Below are positions 15,636 through 23,950 of a DNA stretch of 64,000 nt, piece by piece. Made by a program: the position numbers and the translations under genes. The stretch is from Actinomycetes bacterium (lineage in GTDB: Bacteria > Actinomycetota > Coriobacteriia > Coriobacteriales > Atopobiaceae), in contig JAKPQM010000085.1 of assembly GCA_029546925.1 (NCBI GenBank), positions 1 to 64,000 of the forward strand, written 5' to 3'. Numbering within the stretch: the stretch's first letter is position 1; each line of letters begins with the position of its first letter. The notes below the pieces were generated by a model. The model was not told the origin of the DNA and ran no database searches. It worked only from the letters and a program-made list of their open reading frames with translations.

Positions 15636-16838
15636 ATGCGTACCATCTATGAGTCCGATTCAACCCCAAAGGCCGACGGCTACTTCATGCCCGCCGAGTT
15701 CGCGCCCCAGAAGCGCATTTGGATGGGCTGGCCCCATCGTACCGATACCTGGGCATTCGGCGCCAAGCCCGCTCAGGAGCAGTACGCCAGCATCGCCCGC
15801 GCAATCGCCGAGTTCACCCCAGTCTACATGTGCGCCAACCAAGTCGACTATGCCAACTGCAAGGCCGTTTTCGAGGATGACCCCGGCGTGCACGTCATCG
15901 AGATGACCACCGACGACGCATGGTTCCGCGATACCGGCGCCACCTACGTCATCGACGGCAAGGGCGGCAAGCGCGCCAACCATTGGCACTTCAACGCCTA
16001 CGGCGGCATGGTCGACGGCCTGTACTTCCCGTGGGACAAGGACGAGCAGATCGCCCTCAAGATGGCCGAGATCTCCGAGTGCGACCGCTACCGTCCCGAT
16101 GACATGATCCTCGAGGGCGGCTCCATCACCGTCGATGGCGAGGGCACCCTCGTCGTGACCGACCAGTGCCTGCTCTCGCCCGGACGCACCGCCTCTGCCG
16201 TGCGCGTCGAGGAGGACGAGGACGATATCTGGCCCACCTACGCCCTCAAGTTCCAGCCTTGGAGCGATGAGCTGCGCGCGTACATGACCGAGCACCTCAA
16301 GGACTACCTGGGTGTCGAGAAGGTCATCTGGGTCAAGGAGGGCATCGATCCCAGCGAGACCAACGGCCACATCGATGACGTCGCCACGTTCATCGCCCCC
16401 GGTGTCATGGCCTGCATCTGGACCGACGACCCCGAGTACCCGTTCTATCGTCAGTGCCATGAGGCTTACGAGACGCTCTCCAACGCGACCGACGCCAAGG
16501 GGCGCAAGCTCAAGGTCTACAAGCTCCCCATGCCGATCAAGCCCGTGTTCATGACCCAGGAGGCCTGCGACTCCATCGATATCGACGAGAACGCCGAGCC
16601 GCGCGTCTCCGACGAGCCGCTGATCGCCTCCTACATGAACTACCTCGTCACCAACAACGGCATCATCACCCCCCAATACGGTGACGAGAACGACGCACTG
16701 GCCCTCGAGACCCTCCAGAAGATCTACGACGAGACATGGGGGGAGGGCGTCTACAAGGTCGTGGGCGTCCAGTCCGAGCAGGTCGTCTACGGCGGCGGCA
16801 ATATCCACTGCATCACCCAGCAGGAGCCCGAGGCCTAG
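15636..16838 (+). CDS. aguA: Agmatine deiminase
   Basis: A 400-residue enzyme of the peptidyl-arginine-deiminase fold that converts agmatine to N-carbamoylputrescine and ammonia. Seen: opening MPAEFAPQKRIWMGWPHR, DDAWFRDTGATYV (Asp for guanidinium binding), EGGSITVDGEGT, ETNGHIDDVA (catalytic His/Asp) and C-terminal GGGNIHCITQQEP with the nucleophilic cysteine at 392. The start at 15636 has AAGGAGG nine bases upstream; the longer open frame runs through repeat DNA and is not coding. It supplies the substrate of the upstream carbamoyltransferase. Confidence 0.95.
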   Translation: MRTIYESDSTPKADGYFMPAEFAPQKRIWMGWPHRTDTWAFGAKPAQEQYASIARAIAEFTPVYMCANQVDYANCKAVFEDDPGVHVIEMTTDDAWFRDTGATYVIDGKGGKRANHWHFNAYGGMVDGLYFPWDKDEQIALKMAEISECDRYRPDDMILEGGSITVDGEGTLVVTDQCLLSPGRTASAVRVEEDEDDIWPTYALKFQPWSDELRAYMTEHLKDYLGVEKVIWVKEGIDPSETNGHIDDVATFIAPGVMACIWTDDPEYPFYRQCHEAYETLSNATDAKGRKLKVYKLPMPIKPVFMTQEACDSIDIDENAEPRVSDEPLIASYMNYLVTNNGIITPQYGDENDALALETLQKIYDETWGEGVYKVVGVQSEQVVYGGGNIHCITQQEPEA

Positions 16839-16867
16839 AAGGGCCGGCAGGCGCTTTCGTTCGCATC

Positions 16868-16904
16868 GTTCTCTCGGGCCGGTAAACATCCGGCCCGAGA
16901 GAAC
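16868..16904. repeat. Perfect 15-bp stem-loop after aguA
   Basis: GTTCTCTCGGGCCGG (16868-16882) pairs perfectly with CCGGCCCGAGAGAAC (16890-16904) around a 7-base loop. No T-run follows. It separates aguA from the NhaC-type gene and may act as an mRNA boundary or partial terminator. Confidence 0.65.
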
Positions 16905-16928
16905 TCGCATACAAGGGGAGGGGACCCT

Positions 16929-18473
16929 ATGGGCTCTCCATACGGTTGGTTGTCGCTCATACCGCCTGCTGTTGCCATCACGCTCGCCATCAAGACGCGC
17001 AGGCCCATTTCCTCGCTGCTCATGGGCGTGCTATCGGGCTTCTTCATCTATGTCGTCTTCGCGCCCGATCCGTCTGTCCTCGCGGTGCCCAATCCCATCC
17101 TCGGACCCTTCTACGAGACTATCCAGGCATTGATGGCCTCCTTCGCAGATCCCGAGAGCATCACGCTCTTCGCCTTCATCGCGATTCTCGGCGGTATCAT
17201 CGAGACCCTTATGGTAGCGGGCGGCTCCGAGGCATTCGCGCGGTGGTCGGAGCCGCATGTGAGAACCCGCAAGGGTGCCCTGCTCGGCGCATTCGGCCTC
17301 GGTGTCCTCATCTTCGTCGACGACTACTTCAACGCGCTCACGGTGGGCAACGTCATACGCCCCATCTCCGATCGCCTCAAGATCTCGCGCGCCAAACTCG
17401 CCTACGTCTGCGATGCGACTGCCGCCCCGGTTACCATCCTGGTGCCGCTCTCGAGCTGGGTGGCCACGGTCGTGCTGCTCATCACCCCCGAGCTCAACCG
17501 CTATGGTTTCCCAATCACGGGCTTCAAGGCCTTCCTCACGACGATCCCATACAACTACTATGCGTGGCTCGCGCTGCTCTGCGTGGTGCTGGCGGCTGTG
17601 TGGAACGTCAATATCGGTCCCATGAGACAGATCGAGGCGGATGCGGAAGCGGGCAACGACACCACGCGCCGCAGATCCGAGGATGCCGGGGCGCATGCGA
17701 TCGGCAAGGCGAAGGCGTCCGATCTCGTCATCCCCATGGTCTTCCTCGCGCTTGCCGCTGTTGCCTTCATGATGGGTACCGGTGGTGCCTTCGACGGCGT
17801 TCCACCAGTGGAAGCGCTGCAGGAGTCGGAGTCCACCATGTCGCTCGTCTATGCCGCCGTGGCGACGAGCATGCTTCTGTTCGTGATGTACATCCCGCGC
17901 CGCATCATCACGATCGACCAGTACTGCAAGGCATACCTTGACGGCACCAAGTCCATGGTCGATGCCATGTTGATGCTGCTTCTTGCCTGGACCGTCGCGC
18001 AGGTCATGGGCGACGACATCCTCGCAACCGGTCCCTTCGTGGCGAGCCTCGTGCCCGCCGATACCCCCGCCCTGCTCCTGCCGCTCGCGATGTTCATCTC
18101 CACAGGCGCCATAGCCTTCACCACAGGTGTTTCCTGGGGCGCCATGGCCATCATGATCCCGCCCGCCATCGCCATCTGCGCGAAGGTTGCGCCCGATACC
18201 ATCTCGCTCGTGCTCGGCGGCGTCCTTGCAGGCGTCATCTTCGGCGATCACTGCTCGCCGCTCTCCGATACCACGATCCTCTCGTCTACAGGGGCAGGTT
18301 GCAACCATATCGATCATGTGCGCTCGCAACTGCCCTATGCTTTCGTGGCCGCAGCGGCGAGCAGCGTCTCGTTCATTGTCGTGGGCGCTACGCGCAGTGC
18401 GCCCCTCTCGCTTGCCTTAGGCGCCGCTGCGACGGTAGCCGTGTTCTGGCTGCTCCGCAAGCGGTCGCGTTGA
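16929..18473 (+). CDS. NhaC-family Na+/H+ antiporter-type transporter
   Basis: A 514-residue membrane protein with about eleven hydrophobic segments. VFIL-type helices with FVDDYFNALTVGNV, DATAAPVTILVPLSSW and IFGDHCSPLSDTTILSS are hallmarks of the NhaC antiporter family, which also includes amino acid or organic acid exchangers. It follows aguA in the same direction after a hairpin, with AAGGGGAGGGGACCCT before the ATG. A role in pH or ion balance during agmatine breakdown, which releases ammonia, fits; an alternative is substrate/product exchange. Function is inferred from context. Confidence 0.8.
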   Translation: MGSPYGWLSLIPPAVAITLAIKTRRPISSLLMGVLSGFFIYVVFAPDPSVLAVPNPILGPFYETIQALMASFADPESITLFAFIAILGGIIETLMVAGGSEAFARWSEPHVRTRKGALLGAFGLGVLIFVDDYFNALTVGNVIRPISDRLKISRAKLAYVCDATAAPVTILVPLSSWVATVVLLITPELNRYGFPITGFKAFLTTIPYNYYAWLALLCVVLAAVWNVNIGPMRQIEADAEAGNDTTRRRSEDAGAHAIGKAKASDLVIPMVFLALAAVAFMMGTGGAFDGVPPVEALQESESTMSLVYAAVATSMLLFVMYIPRRIITIDQYCKAYLDGTKSMVDAMLMLLLAWTVAQVMGDDILATGPFVASLVPADTPALLLPLAMFISTGAIAFTTGVSWGAMAIMIPPAIAICAKVAPDTISLVLGGVLAGVIFGDHCSPLSDTTILSSTGAGCNHIDHVRSQLPYAFVAAAASSVSFIVVGATRSAPLSLALGAAATVAVFWLLRKRSR

Positions 18474-18546
18474 GCCGGGCTCGTAAGACGCGGGCGAAGT
18501 AGCATTGTCCTCTGGCCGATCGCGTTCCTGCAGCAAGGCTCCTATC

Positions 18547-18656
18547 GACTGTACAGTCACCGCTGACCTTGCTGGGAAAACATGCCGAGAAGGGCATGCG
18601 CGCAGGTCTTCCGGAGTGCATGTGCCCAGCAAGACCCCCAGTGACTGTACAGTCAC
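18547..18656. repeat. Imperfect inverted repeat with GTGACTGTACAGTCAC ends, family C
   Basis: Self-complementary ends GACTGTACAGTC (18547-18558) and GTGACTGTACAGTCAC (18641-18656) bracket an inner imperfect stem: CTTGCTGGG (left) with CCCAGCAAG (right), then ACATGC with GCATGT. The whole 110 bases can fold as one cruciform. It sits between the NhaC gene and the second LuxR gene. Confidence 0.75.
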
Positions 18657-18727
18657 CAGGAGTGCTGCTGGTGCTGCTCGTGCTGTAAGATGGGTTAGCT
18701 CTTGGGTTTTGCAACGGGGAGGCGCAC

Positions 18728-19717
18728 GTGAGCCTGATATGGTTCATCTACACGTTCGCGATCATCGTCATCGCCATCATGGCCTGCTCTACGAGCATGT
18801 CGCTCTGGGTGTTCACCGCCCGCAAGGATTGCATCGTGGCGGCAGTCGCCTTCGGCGCCTACATCCTCGATACCGCGATCATCTTCTTCGATGAGTACAC
18901 GCAAGGCAAAGCGGATCCGAGCACCTACTTCGATGCGGGTATCACCCACCCCCTCGTCACGACGGTTCTGGCGACGATCATCGTGGCTTCGGTTTGGGCG
19001 TGGACGCTCATGCGTCTCCGCATCAAGATCGACTGGCCGTGGTTTCTCATGGCGACCGCGGCCTTCTGCCTGCTCGAGTACTTCCTCTGCCCGGTGGCCG
19101 GCAGTGCCGGCCGCCCGCGTACCCTTCTCTATTGGGGCATCCGCGACCTTGCGCTCATCGGTACGCTGGTCTTCGGATTCTGGTACTGCCGCCACCGAGT
19201 CGAAGATATCGAGAAGCTCGGCCTTTCCCGGGCACGTATGTTCTATAGAGCGGTGTTCGTCCTCCTCTGCCTCATCCTCGTCGAGGACATCTGCAACATC
19301 ATGCTGTTCATCCCCGATATGGACGATCCGTTTTGGTATGGGTTCTGGTGGCATCTGCAACAACGCAACATAACCGAGAACATTACCATGGCGGTGCTCG
19401 CCGTGCGCAAGATGGTCTACGATCGCGATTCCATGCGCGTCTACGCCCGCCATCCTGCCGAGAGGGGAGCCCGGCTCGAGGATGAGCGCAGCGTGCATAA
19501 TTTCGAGGAACGGCTGCTGCGCTACTGCGATGCGCTGGGTATGAGCCCGCGTGAGCGCGAGGTTCTCGAGCTCGCCCTCAAGGGCAAGGACACGCAGGGC
19601 ATCGCTACCGAGCTCTACATCTCCACCGGCACCGTGAAAGCGCATATGCACCGCATCTACATCAAGGCCGGAGTGAACGGTCGACGCGATCTGGCAACGG
19701 CGTTCTGGAGGTTCTAG
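18728..19717 (+). CDS. Membrane-anchored LuxR-type regulator
   Basis: A 329-residue protein with about seven hydrophobic helices (residues 1-230) and a C-terminal LuxR/GerE domain: MSPREREVLELALKGKDT, YISTGTVKAHMHRIYIKAG. It shares layout and the segment ISENFAMLFIAYQ/ITENITMAVLAVR with the regulator at 11617, so the two are paralogues. There is no receiver domain. Start GTG with GGGGAGGCG upstream. It lies between the agmatine block and the MATE/amidohydrolase genes and could control either; the next gene is 195 bases downstream in the same direction. Confidence 0.85.
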   Translation: MSLIWFIYTFAIIVIAIMACSTSMSLWVFTARKDCIVAAVAFGAYILDTAIIFFDEYTQGKADPSTYFDAGITHPLVTTVLATIIVASVWAWTLMRLRIKIDWPWFLMATAAFCLLEYFLCPVAGSAGRPRTLLYWGIRDLALIGTLVFGFWYCRHRVEDIEKLGLSRARMFYRAVFVLLCLILVEDICNIMLFIPDMDDPFWYGFWWHLQQRNITENITMAVLAVRKMVYDRDSMRVYARHPAERGARLEDERSVHNFEERLLRYCDALGMSPREREVLELALKGKDTQGIATELYISTGTVKAHMHRIYIKAGVNGRRDLATAFWRF

Positions 19718-19781
19718 CTCCGGGAGGACAAGCGCTTCTACCGTCGAGCACAGCGCAGAATACCAGCTCGAAGCTCTGTAA

Positions 19782-19795
19782 CCGCTATTAAACCC
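19782..19795. promoter_or_regulatory. CCGCTATTAAACCC motif upstream of MATE gene
   Basis: CCGCTATTAAACCC resembles CCGCATTAAAACCC (27490-27503) upstream of the paralogous MATE gene and the reverse complement of the sites at 12723-12742. A shared operator is possible but unproven. Confidence 0.3.
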
Positions 19796-19912
19796 AACGC
19801 TGGACCCTCCTAATCCTCTTTGAGTCTCCTCAACTCCTGTGTATTCAGACAAAGTCTGTATAAGCAAGAAGGGCACCCGCCCCGTCCGCCACCTAATCTC
19901 TTGGAGGGGAAT

Positions 19913-21292
19913 ATGGCAGAAGCAGCAGCAGCTCAGACCGCAGAGGATCTCGAGCTCCTCACCGCGCCGGTCAAACCCACGTTCAACAAGTATGCCCTCG
20001 TCACCATGCAGGGCATGATCGCCCAGGTGATCATGGTCGTGCTCGAGGGCCTTGTCATGGGTCTCGGCCTCGGCGCCCACGGTCTGGCATGCGTCTCCAT
20101 CATCATGTCCGTCGAGTACATCAACCTCTCGTTCGGCAACTTGTTCGGCACCGGTGTTCCCACGGTCATGGGCAACCGCCTCGGCGCCGGCGACCGTGAA
20201 GGCGCCAAGCATGTCTTCGGCCAAGGCTTCTGGTTCACCACCTACGTGGCCATCATCGTCGCCGTCGTCTTCGAGGTCTTCGCCGAGCCCCTTGCGACCT
20301 TCTTCGGCGCCACCCCCGACATCCTCGCCGATTCCGCCGCCGGTATCCGCGTCTTCGGCATCTTCCTGGCCTTCACCATCATCGGCCAGATGCTCACCGG
20401 CGTCCTCCGCGTCATCGAGAAGCCGCAGGAGTCTGCCAACCTCATGACCGTCTCCGCCGTCATCGCCATCGCGTGGCTCGCCCTCGCCGTCCTCGTCCTC
20501 AACCTCGGCGTTCCCGGTGCCGGCGTGTATTACGGGCTTTCGATCGGCATCTGGGCTTTCGGCATCGTCTATTTCGTCGGCCCCAAGGCAGAGTTCAAGA
20601 TCACGGCCAAGGAGATGCTTCCCGATCTCGCCATCTGGAGCGAGATCGTCAAGATCGGCTTCCCGTTCTTCGTGACCCAGGCCGGCACTTTCGTGTACAA
20701 CACCGTTGCCAATAACCTGCTCGGCACTCTCGGCGGCGAGAACGGATCGCTCTACATCGGCGCTTTCGCCGTCATCAACGGCTACATCGTCTACATCATC
20801 ATGATGTTCAACAACGCTCTGTCCTATGGTCTCCAGCCGCTTGCCTCCGTCAACAACGGCGCCAAGAAGTACGACCGCCTGAAGGAGTCGCTTACCTGGT
20901 CGATCATCGTCCAGGTCATCGTCTCCATCGTCCTCACCGTTGCCGTCGTGCTCTTCGCGACCCCCATCTGCAACTTCTTCGACGGTGGCGATCCCGTGCT
21001 CACCGAGGCCGCATCGCATGCGGTCCGCATCATCTGCCTAGCCTCCGCCCTCGGCTTCATGGGTTCCATGGTCAGCTCCTACCTGCAGTCCGTCGAGAAG
21101 ATCGTCCTCGCCACGATCGTATCCCTGCTCCGCTACGTCATCCTCGCCTGCCCGCTCATGATCCTCGTCGGCAACATGATGGGCAACGTCGACGGCGTCT
21201 GGTACGGTTTGCTTGCGGCCGATATCCTTACCGGCGTCATCTGCCTCGCGCTCGTGGCCCGCGAGAACAAGCGCCTCTCCTCGCTCGCCTAG
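19913..21292 (+). CDS. MATE family efflux transporter
   Basis: A 459-residue protein with twelve predicted membrane helices in the two-bundle MATE pattern. Signs include QVIMVVLEGLVMGLGLGAHGLA, GTGVPTVMGNRLGAGDREGAK (the conserved loop after helix 2) and, in the second half, PFFVTQAGTFVYNTVANN. MATE proteins export cationic organic compounds by Na+ or H+ exchange. The gene at 27571 is a close paralogue with the same opening (FVKYALTSLAGMIAQIIMVV). The start at 19913 is set by TTGGAGGGG. An amidohydrolase follows. Confidence 0.9.
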   Translation: MAEAAAAQTAEDLELLTAPVKPTFNKYALVTMQGMIAQVIMVVLEGLVMGLGLGAHGLACVSIIMSVEYINLSFGNLFGTGVPTVMGNRLGAGDREGAKHVFGQGFWFTTYVAIIVAVVFEVFAEPLATFFGATPDILADSAAGIRVFGIFLAFTIIGQMLTGVLRVIEKPQESANLMTVSAVIAIAWLALAVLVLNLGVPGAGVYYGLSIGIWAFGIVYFVGPKAEFKITAKEMLPDLAIWSEIVKIGFPFFVTQAGTFVYNTVANNLLGTLGGENGSLYIGAFAVINGYIVYIIMMFNNALSYGLQPLASVNNGAKKYDRLKESLTWSIIVQVIVSIVLTVAVVLFATPICNFFDGGDPVLTEAASHAVRIICLASALGFMGSMVSSYLQSVEKIVLATIVSLLRYVILACPLMILVGNMMGNVDGVWYGLLAADILTGVICLALVARENKRLSSLA

Positions 21293-21306
21293 CCCGGTTT
21301 CTCCTT

Positions 21307-21348
21307 CTGGAGAGCCTGCGGCCAGGGGCACGGTCGCAGGCTCTCCAG
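21307..21348. repeat. Perfect 14-bp stem-loop between MATE and amidohydrolase genes
   Basis: CTGGAGAGCCTGCG (21307-21320) pairs with CGCAGGCTCTCCAG (21335-21348) around a 14-base loop; no T-tract follows. It resembles the other inter-cistronic hairpins at 13948 and 16868. Confidence 0.6.
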
Positions 21349-21392
21349 AGCGGAGTGGCAGGTCGCTCGTCCCACATATGAAAGGGGTCCGT

Positions 21393-23018
21393 ATGTTCGC
21401 AGATCTGGTCATCAAATCCAACGCCGTGTTCACGGGCGACGGCGCCCAGCCCTTTGCAGGCGGCGTGGCCATTGTCGGCGATACGATTCTCACCTGCGGC
21501 GATGAGCTCCATCTTGCCGCCTTCATCGGACCCGATACCGAGGTGCGCGACTACGGCGACAAGCTCGTCATGCCCGGCATCATCGACTCGCATACCCATT
21601 TCGCCCAGGGTGCCATGACAACCGATCCCGATTTCTGCGTCAACCTCATCGACTGCACGAGCTTCGAGCAGGCGATGGAGCGCGTCGTGTCCTTTGCGGA
21701 TGCCCATCCCGACAACGAGTGGATCCTCGGTGTCCAGGTCATCCAATTCCAGTGGGCCGTTCCCGAGATGCCCACGGCCGAGATGATCGACGCCTACATC
21801 TCCGACCGCCCCGTTCTTCTCCAGCAGGTCGACCTCCACACCTTCTCGGTTAACAGCTGTGCTCTGGAGAAGATGGGCGTCACCCGCGATGTCGAGGATC
21901 CGGCGGGAGGCAGGTTCCTCCGCGACGAGAACGGCGACCTTACGGGCGTCCTCTCCAACAATGCCTCCGCCATCTTCATGGAGTCGGTCTACAACCCGCC
22001 CATCGAGCGGGCCAAGGAGTCCTTTGCCAAGACCGCTGCCTATGCCAACAGCTGCGGCATCACCTCCGTGGGAGCCGTCAATCCCACCTTCGTGAGCTTG
22101 GAGAACCCCTATGCCGTCTTCGCCGAGATGAACCGAGCCGGACAGTTCCCCCTGCGCGTGTTCATGTACACCGACCTCTTCGACCTCGAGACCATGACGC
22201 CCGACGAGATCGAGGCGGAGTACGACTTCCCCGATAGCACGATCGAGTGGAACGGCCTCAAGCAGTTCCTCGATGGCGTGTGCTCCGACCACACCGCTTG
22301 GATGCTCGAGCCCTACGCCAACGCTCCCGAGACCTGCGGCGAGCCGGCCGAGGATCCGGAGCGTATCCGCGCAAGCATGCTCAAGGCCATCGAGAACGGC
22401 ATGGCCGTGCGCATCCACGCCATCGGAGATCGCTCCATCCGCTTCGTCCTCGATTGCTTCGAGGAGGGCGAGCGCCTGTACGGCAAGCAGGGCCTGCGTC
22501 ACTGCATCGAGCACAACGAGACCGTCCAGCCCGAAGATTTGCCGCGCTACGCCCGCATGGGCATCTCGCCTGCGATGCAGCCGTGGCACATGCTGCTCGA
22601 CATGGCCGATCTCGCCAAGGATGCCGCGGTGGGTCCCGAACGCGCCGCCCTCTCCTGGCCGCTCCATAGCCTGCAGACGAGCGGTGCCAACATCCATCTG
22701 GGGTCCGATTTCCCCGTGGTGGGCATCGATCCCATGGAGGAGGTCTACGGTGCCGTCTTCCGCATGCTCGAGGACCAGTCAAATCCCGAGGGGTGGTTCC
22801 CCGCGGAGCGCATCTCCATGGCCGAGGCCCTGCGCGCCTACACGCTGGGCTCCGCCTACGCCATGGGCATCGATGATCGTCTCGGCACGCTTTCCGCCGG
22901 CAAGGTCGCCGACATCTGCGTGCTCGACCGCAACCTCTTCGCCTGCTCGCCCGCCGAGGTCCTTGAGACCAAGTCCGTCCTTACCGTGCTTGGCGGCAGG
23001 GTCGTCTACGAGGCGTAG
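21393..23018 (+). CDS. YtcJ-like metal-dependent amidohydrolase
   Basis: A 541-residue member of the amidohydrolase_3 group. Metal-binding HTH appears in MPGIIDSHTHFAQG near residue 67; further ligands are RIHAIGDRSIR and HLGSDFPVVGIDP (Asp), with RHCIEHNETV between. Such enzymes hydrolyse amides, formamides or cyclic ureides, but YtcJ-type substrates are mostly unknown. AAAGGGG before the ATG supports the 21393 start; an in-frame ATG at 21378 is an alternative. It follows a MATE exporter and precedes a DeoR regulator, so it may belong to a small catabolic set with the glycyl radical enzyme. A second, diverged paralogue lies at 58995. Confidence 0.82.
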   Translation: MFADLVIKSNAVFTGDGAQPFAGGVAIVGDTILTCGDELHLAAFIGPDTEVRDYGDKLVMPGIIDSHTHFAQGAMTTDPDFCVNLIDCTSFEQAMERVVSFADAHPDNEWILGVQVIQFQWAVPEMPTAEMIDAYISDRPVLLQQVDLHTFSVNSCALEKMGVTRDVEDPAGGRFLRDENGDLTGVLSNNASAIFMESVYNPPIERAKESFAKTAAYANSCGITSVGAVNPTFVSLENPYAVFAEMNRAGQFPLRVFMYTDLFDLETMTPDEIEAEYDFPDSTIEWNGLKQFLDGVCSDHTAWMLEPYANAPETCGEPAEDPERIRASMLKAIENGMAVRIHAIGDRSIRFVLDCFEEGERLYGKQGLRHCIEHNETVQPEDLPRYARMGISPAMQPWHMLLDMADLAKDAAVGPERAALSWPLHSLQTSGANIHLGSDFPVVGIDPMEEVYGAVFRMLEDQSNPEGWFPAERISMAEALRAYTLGSAYAMGIDDRLGTLSAGKVADICVLDRNLFACSPAEVLETKSVLTVLGGRVVYEA

Positions 23019-23100
23019 CATCTGGATAGGGCGTCGCGTCTGGATAGGCGGTTCAAGACAGAATCGGCTCTGAAAATGTCTCGAAACCCATATCCAGACG
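23019..23100. repeat. Imperfect inverted repeat after amidohydrolase gene
   Basis: CGTCTGGATA (23037-23046) pairs with TATCCAGACG (23091-23100); inside, AAGACA meets TGTCT. A direct copy of TCTGGATAGG precedes at 23021. A further palindromic intergenic element, possibly a terminator without a T-tract. Confidence 0.55.
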
Positions 23101-23119
23101 GGTTCAACCTGCCGTTAGC

Positions 23120-23162
23120 TTGCTGAAACTACGAACGAAAGCTATATTCTGATAAACGAAAG
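23120..23162 (+). promoter_or_regulatory. deoR-family gene promoter with internal operators
   Basis: -35 TTGCTG (23120-23125), 17-base spacer, -10 TATATT (23143-23148). ACGAACGAAAG (23131-23141) lies in the spacer, and a second similar box AAACGAAAG (23154-23162) lies just downstream. The same 11-mer occurs at the glycyl radical enzyme promoter (24987-24997). This placement fits autorepression by the DeoR protein. Confidence 0.65.
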
Positions 23163-23186
23163 CAAAAACTAGCGACGGGAGCCGTT

Positions 23187-23930
23187 ATGTCCAAGCGCGC
23201 CTCGCAGATTCTGGAGATCTTGACCCAGGAGCACAAGGTGGAGGTGGCGATGCTTGCCGAGAAGCTCGACGTCTCGAGCGTCACCATGCGCAAGGACCTC
23301 GACGAGCTCCAGTCCAAGGGGTTCGTGCGACGCGAGCACGGCTATGCGCTGCTCGCCAATCCGAATGACGTGGCCGGGCGCCTCGCCTATCACTACGAGG
23401 AGAAGCTCCGCATCGCGTCCAAGGCCGCCGAACTCGTCCCGGACGGCGCGACCGTCATGGTGGAGAACGGCAGCTGCTGCGCATTGCTCGCGCGGAGGAT
23501 CGCCGACACGAGGGAAGATGTGACCATCGTCACCAACAGCGGCTTCATCGCAGACTACGTTCGCGATAGCCCGCATGTGAGCGTGACCCTGCTGGGCGGG
23601 AACGTCCAGCGCGACTCCCAGGTGACGGTCGGGCCGCTTGTCAGGGTCTGCGCCCAGGAGTTCTTGGTCGATAGGCTCTTCATCGGCGCCGACGGATGGG
23701 CGGATGGGGTCGGCTTCACCAATGCGGATCAGATGCGCGCCGAGGCTGTCCGCTCTATGGCGGAGTCCGCTTCCGAGGTGGTCGTGCTCACCGAGTCGGA
23801 GAAGTTCGGCAGGCGTGGCGCCGTGCCGATACGGGTCAAGAAGCCCATCACCGTGGTGACCGATGCCGATATCCCCGAGGAGGCGCGCGGAGGCATCGCG
23901 GAGCTTGGCATCCAGCTCATCATCGCGTAG
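23187..23930 (+). CDS. DeoR/GlpR-family transcriptional regulator
   Basis: A 247-residue repressor. The N-terminal DeoR helix-turn-helix is clear (ILEILTQEHKVEVAMLAEKL, VSSVTMRKDLDELQSKGFV), followed by the sugar-phosphate isomerase-like sensor domain (GATVMVENGSCCALLARRI, TIVTNSGFIADYV, IGADGWADGVGF). Members usually respond to a phosphorylated sugar or related metabolite. Shared ACGAACGAAAG boxes at its own promoter and at the divergent promoter region of the glycyl radical enzyme and activase point to these as its targets. It ends 21 bases before the convergent activase gene. Confidence 0.9.
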   Translation: MSKRASQILEILTQEHKVEVAMLAEKLDVSSVTMRKDLDELQSKGFVRREHGYALLANPNDVAGRLAYHYEEKLRIASKAAELVPDGATVMVENGSCCALLARRIADTREDVTIVTNSGFIADYVRDSPHVSVTLLGGNVQRDSQVTVGPLVRVCAQEFLVDRLFIGADGWADGVGFTNADQMRAEAVRSMAESASEVVVLTESEKFGRRGAVPIRVKKPITVVTDADIPEEARGGIAELGIQLIIA

Positions 23931-23950
23931 CCGAAGCGCTGGAGAGCACT

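Noticed and set aside
18695-21019. A 774-residue leftward open frame opposite LuxR and MATE genes
   Set aside because: It spans two genes and the gap between them, with repeated Glu/Asp/Gly-rich low complexity; a shadow of the rightward genes.
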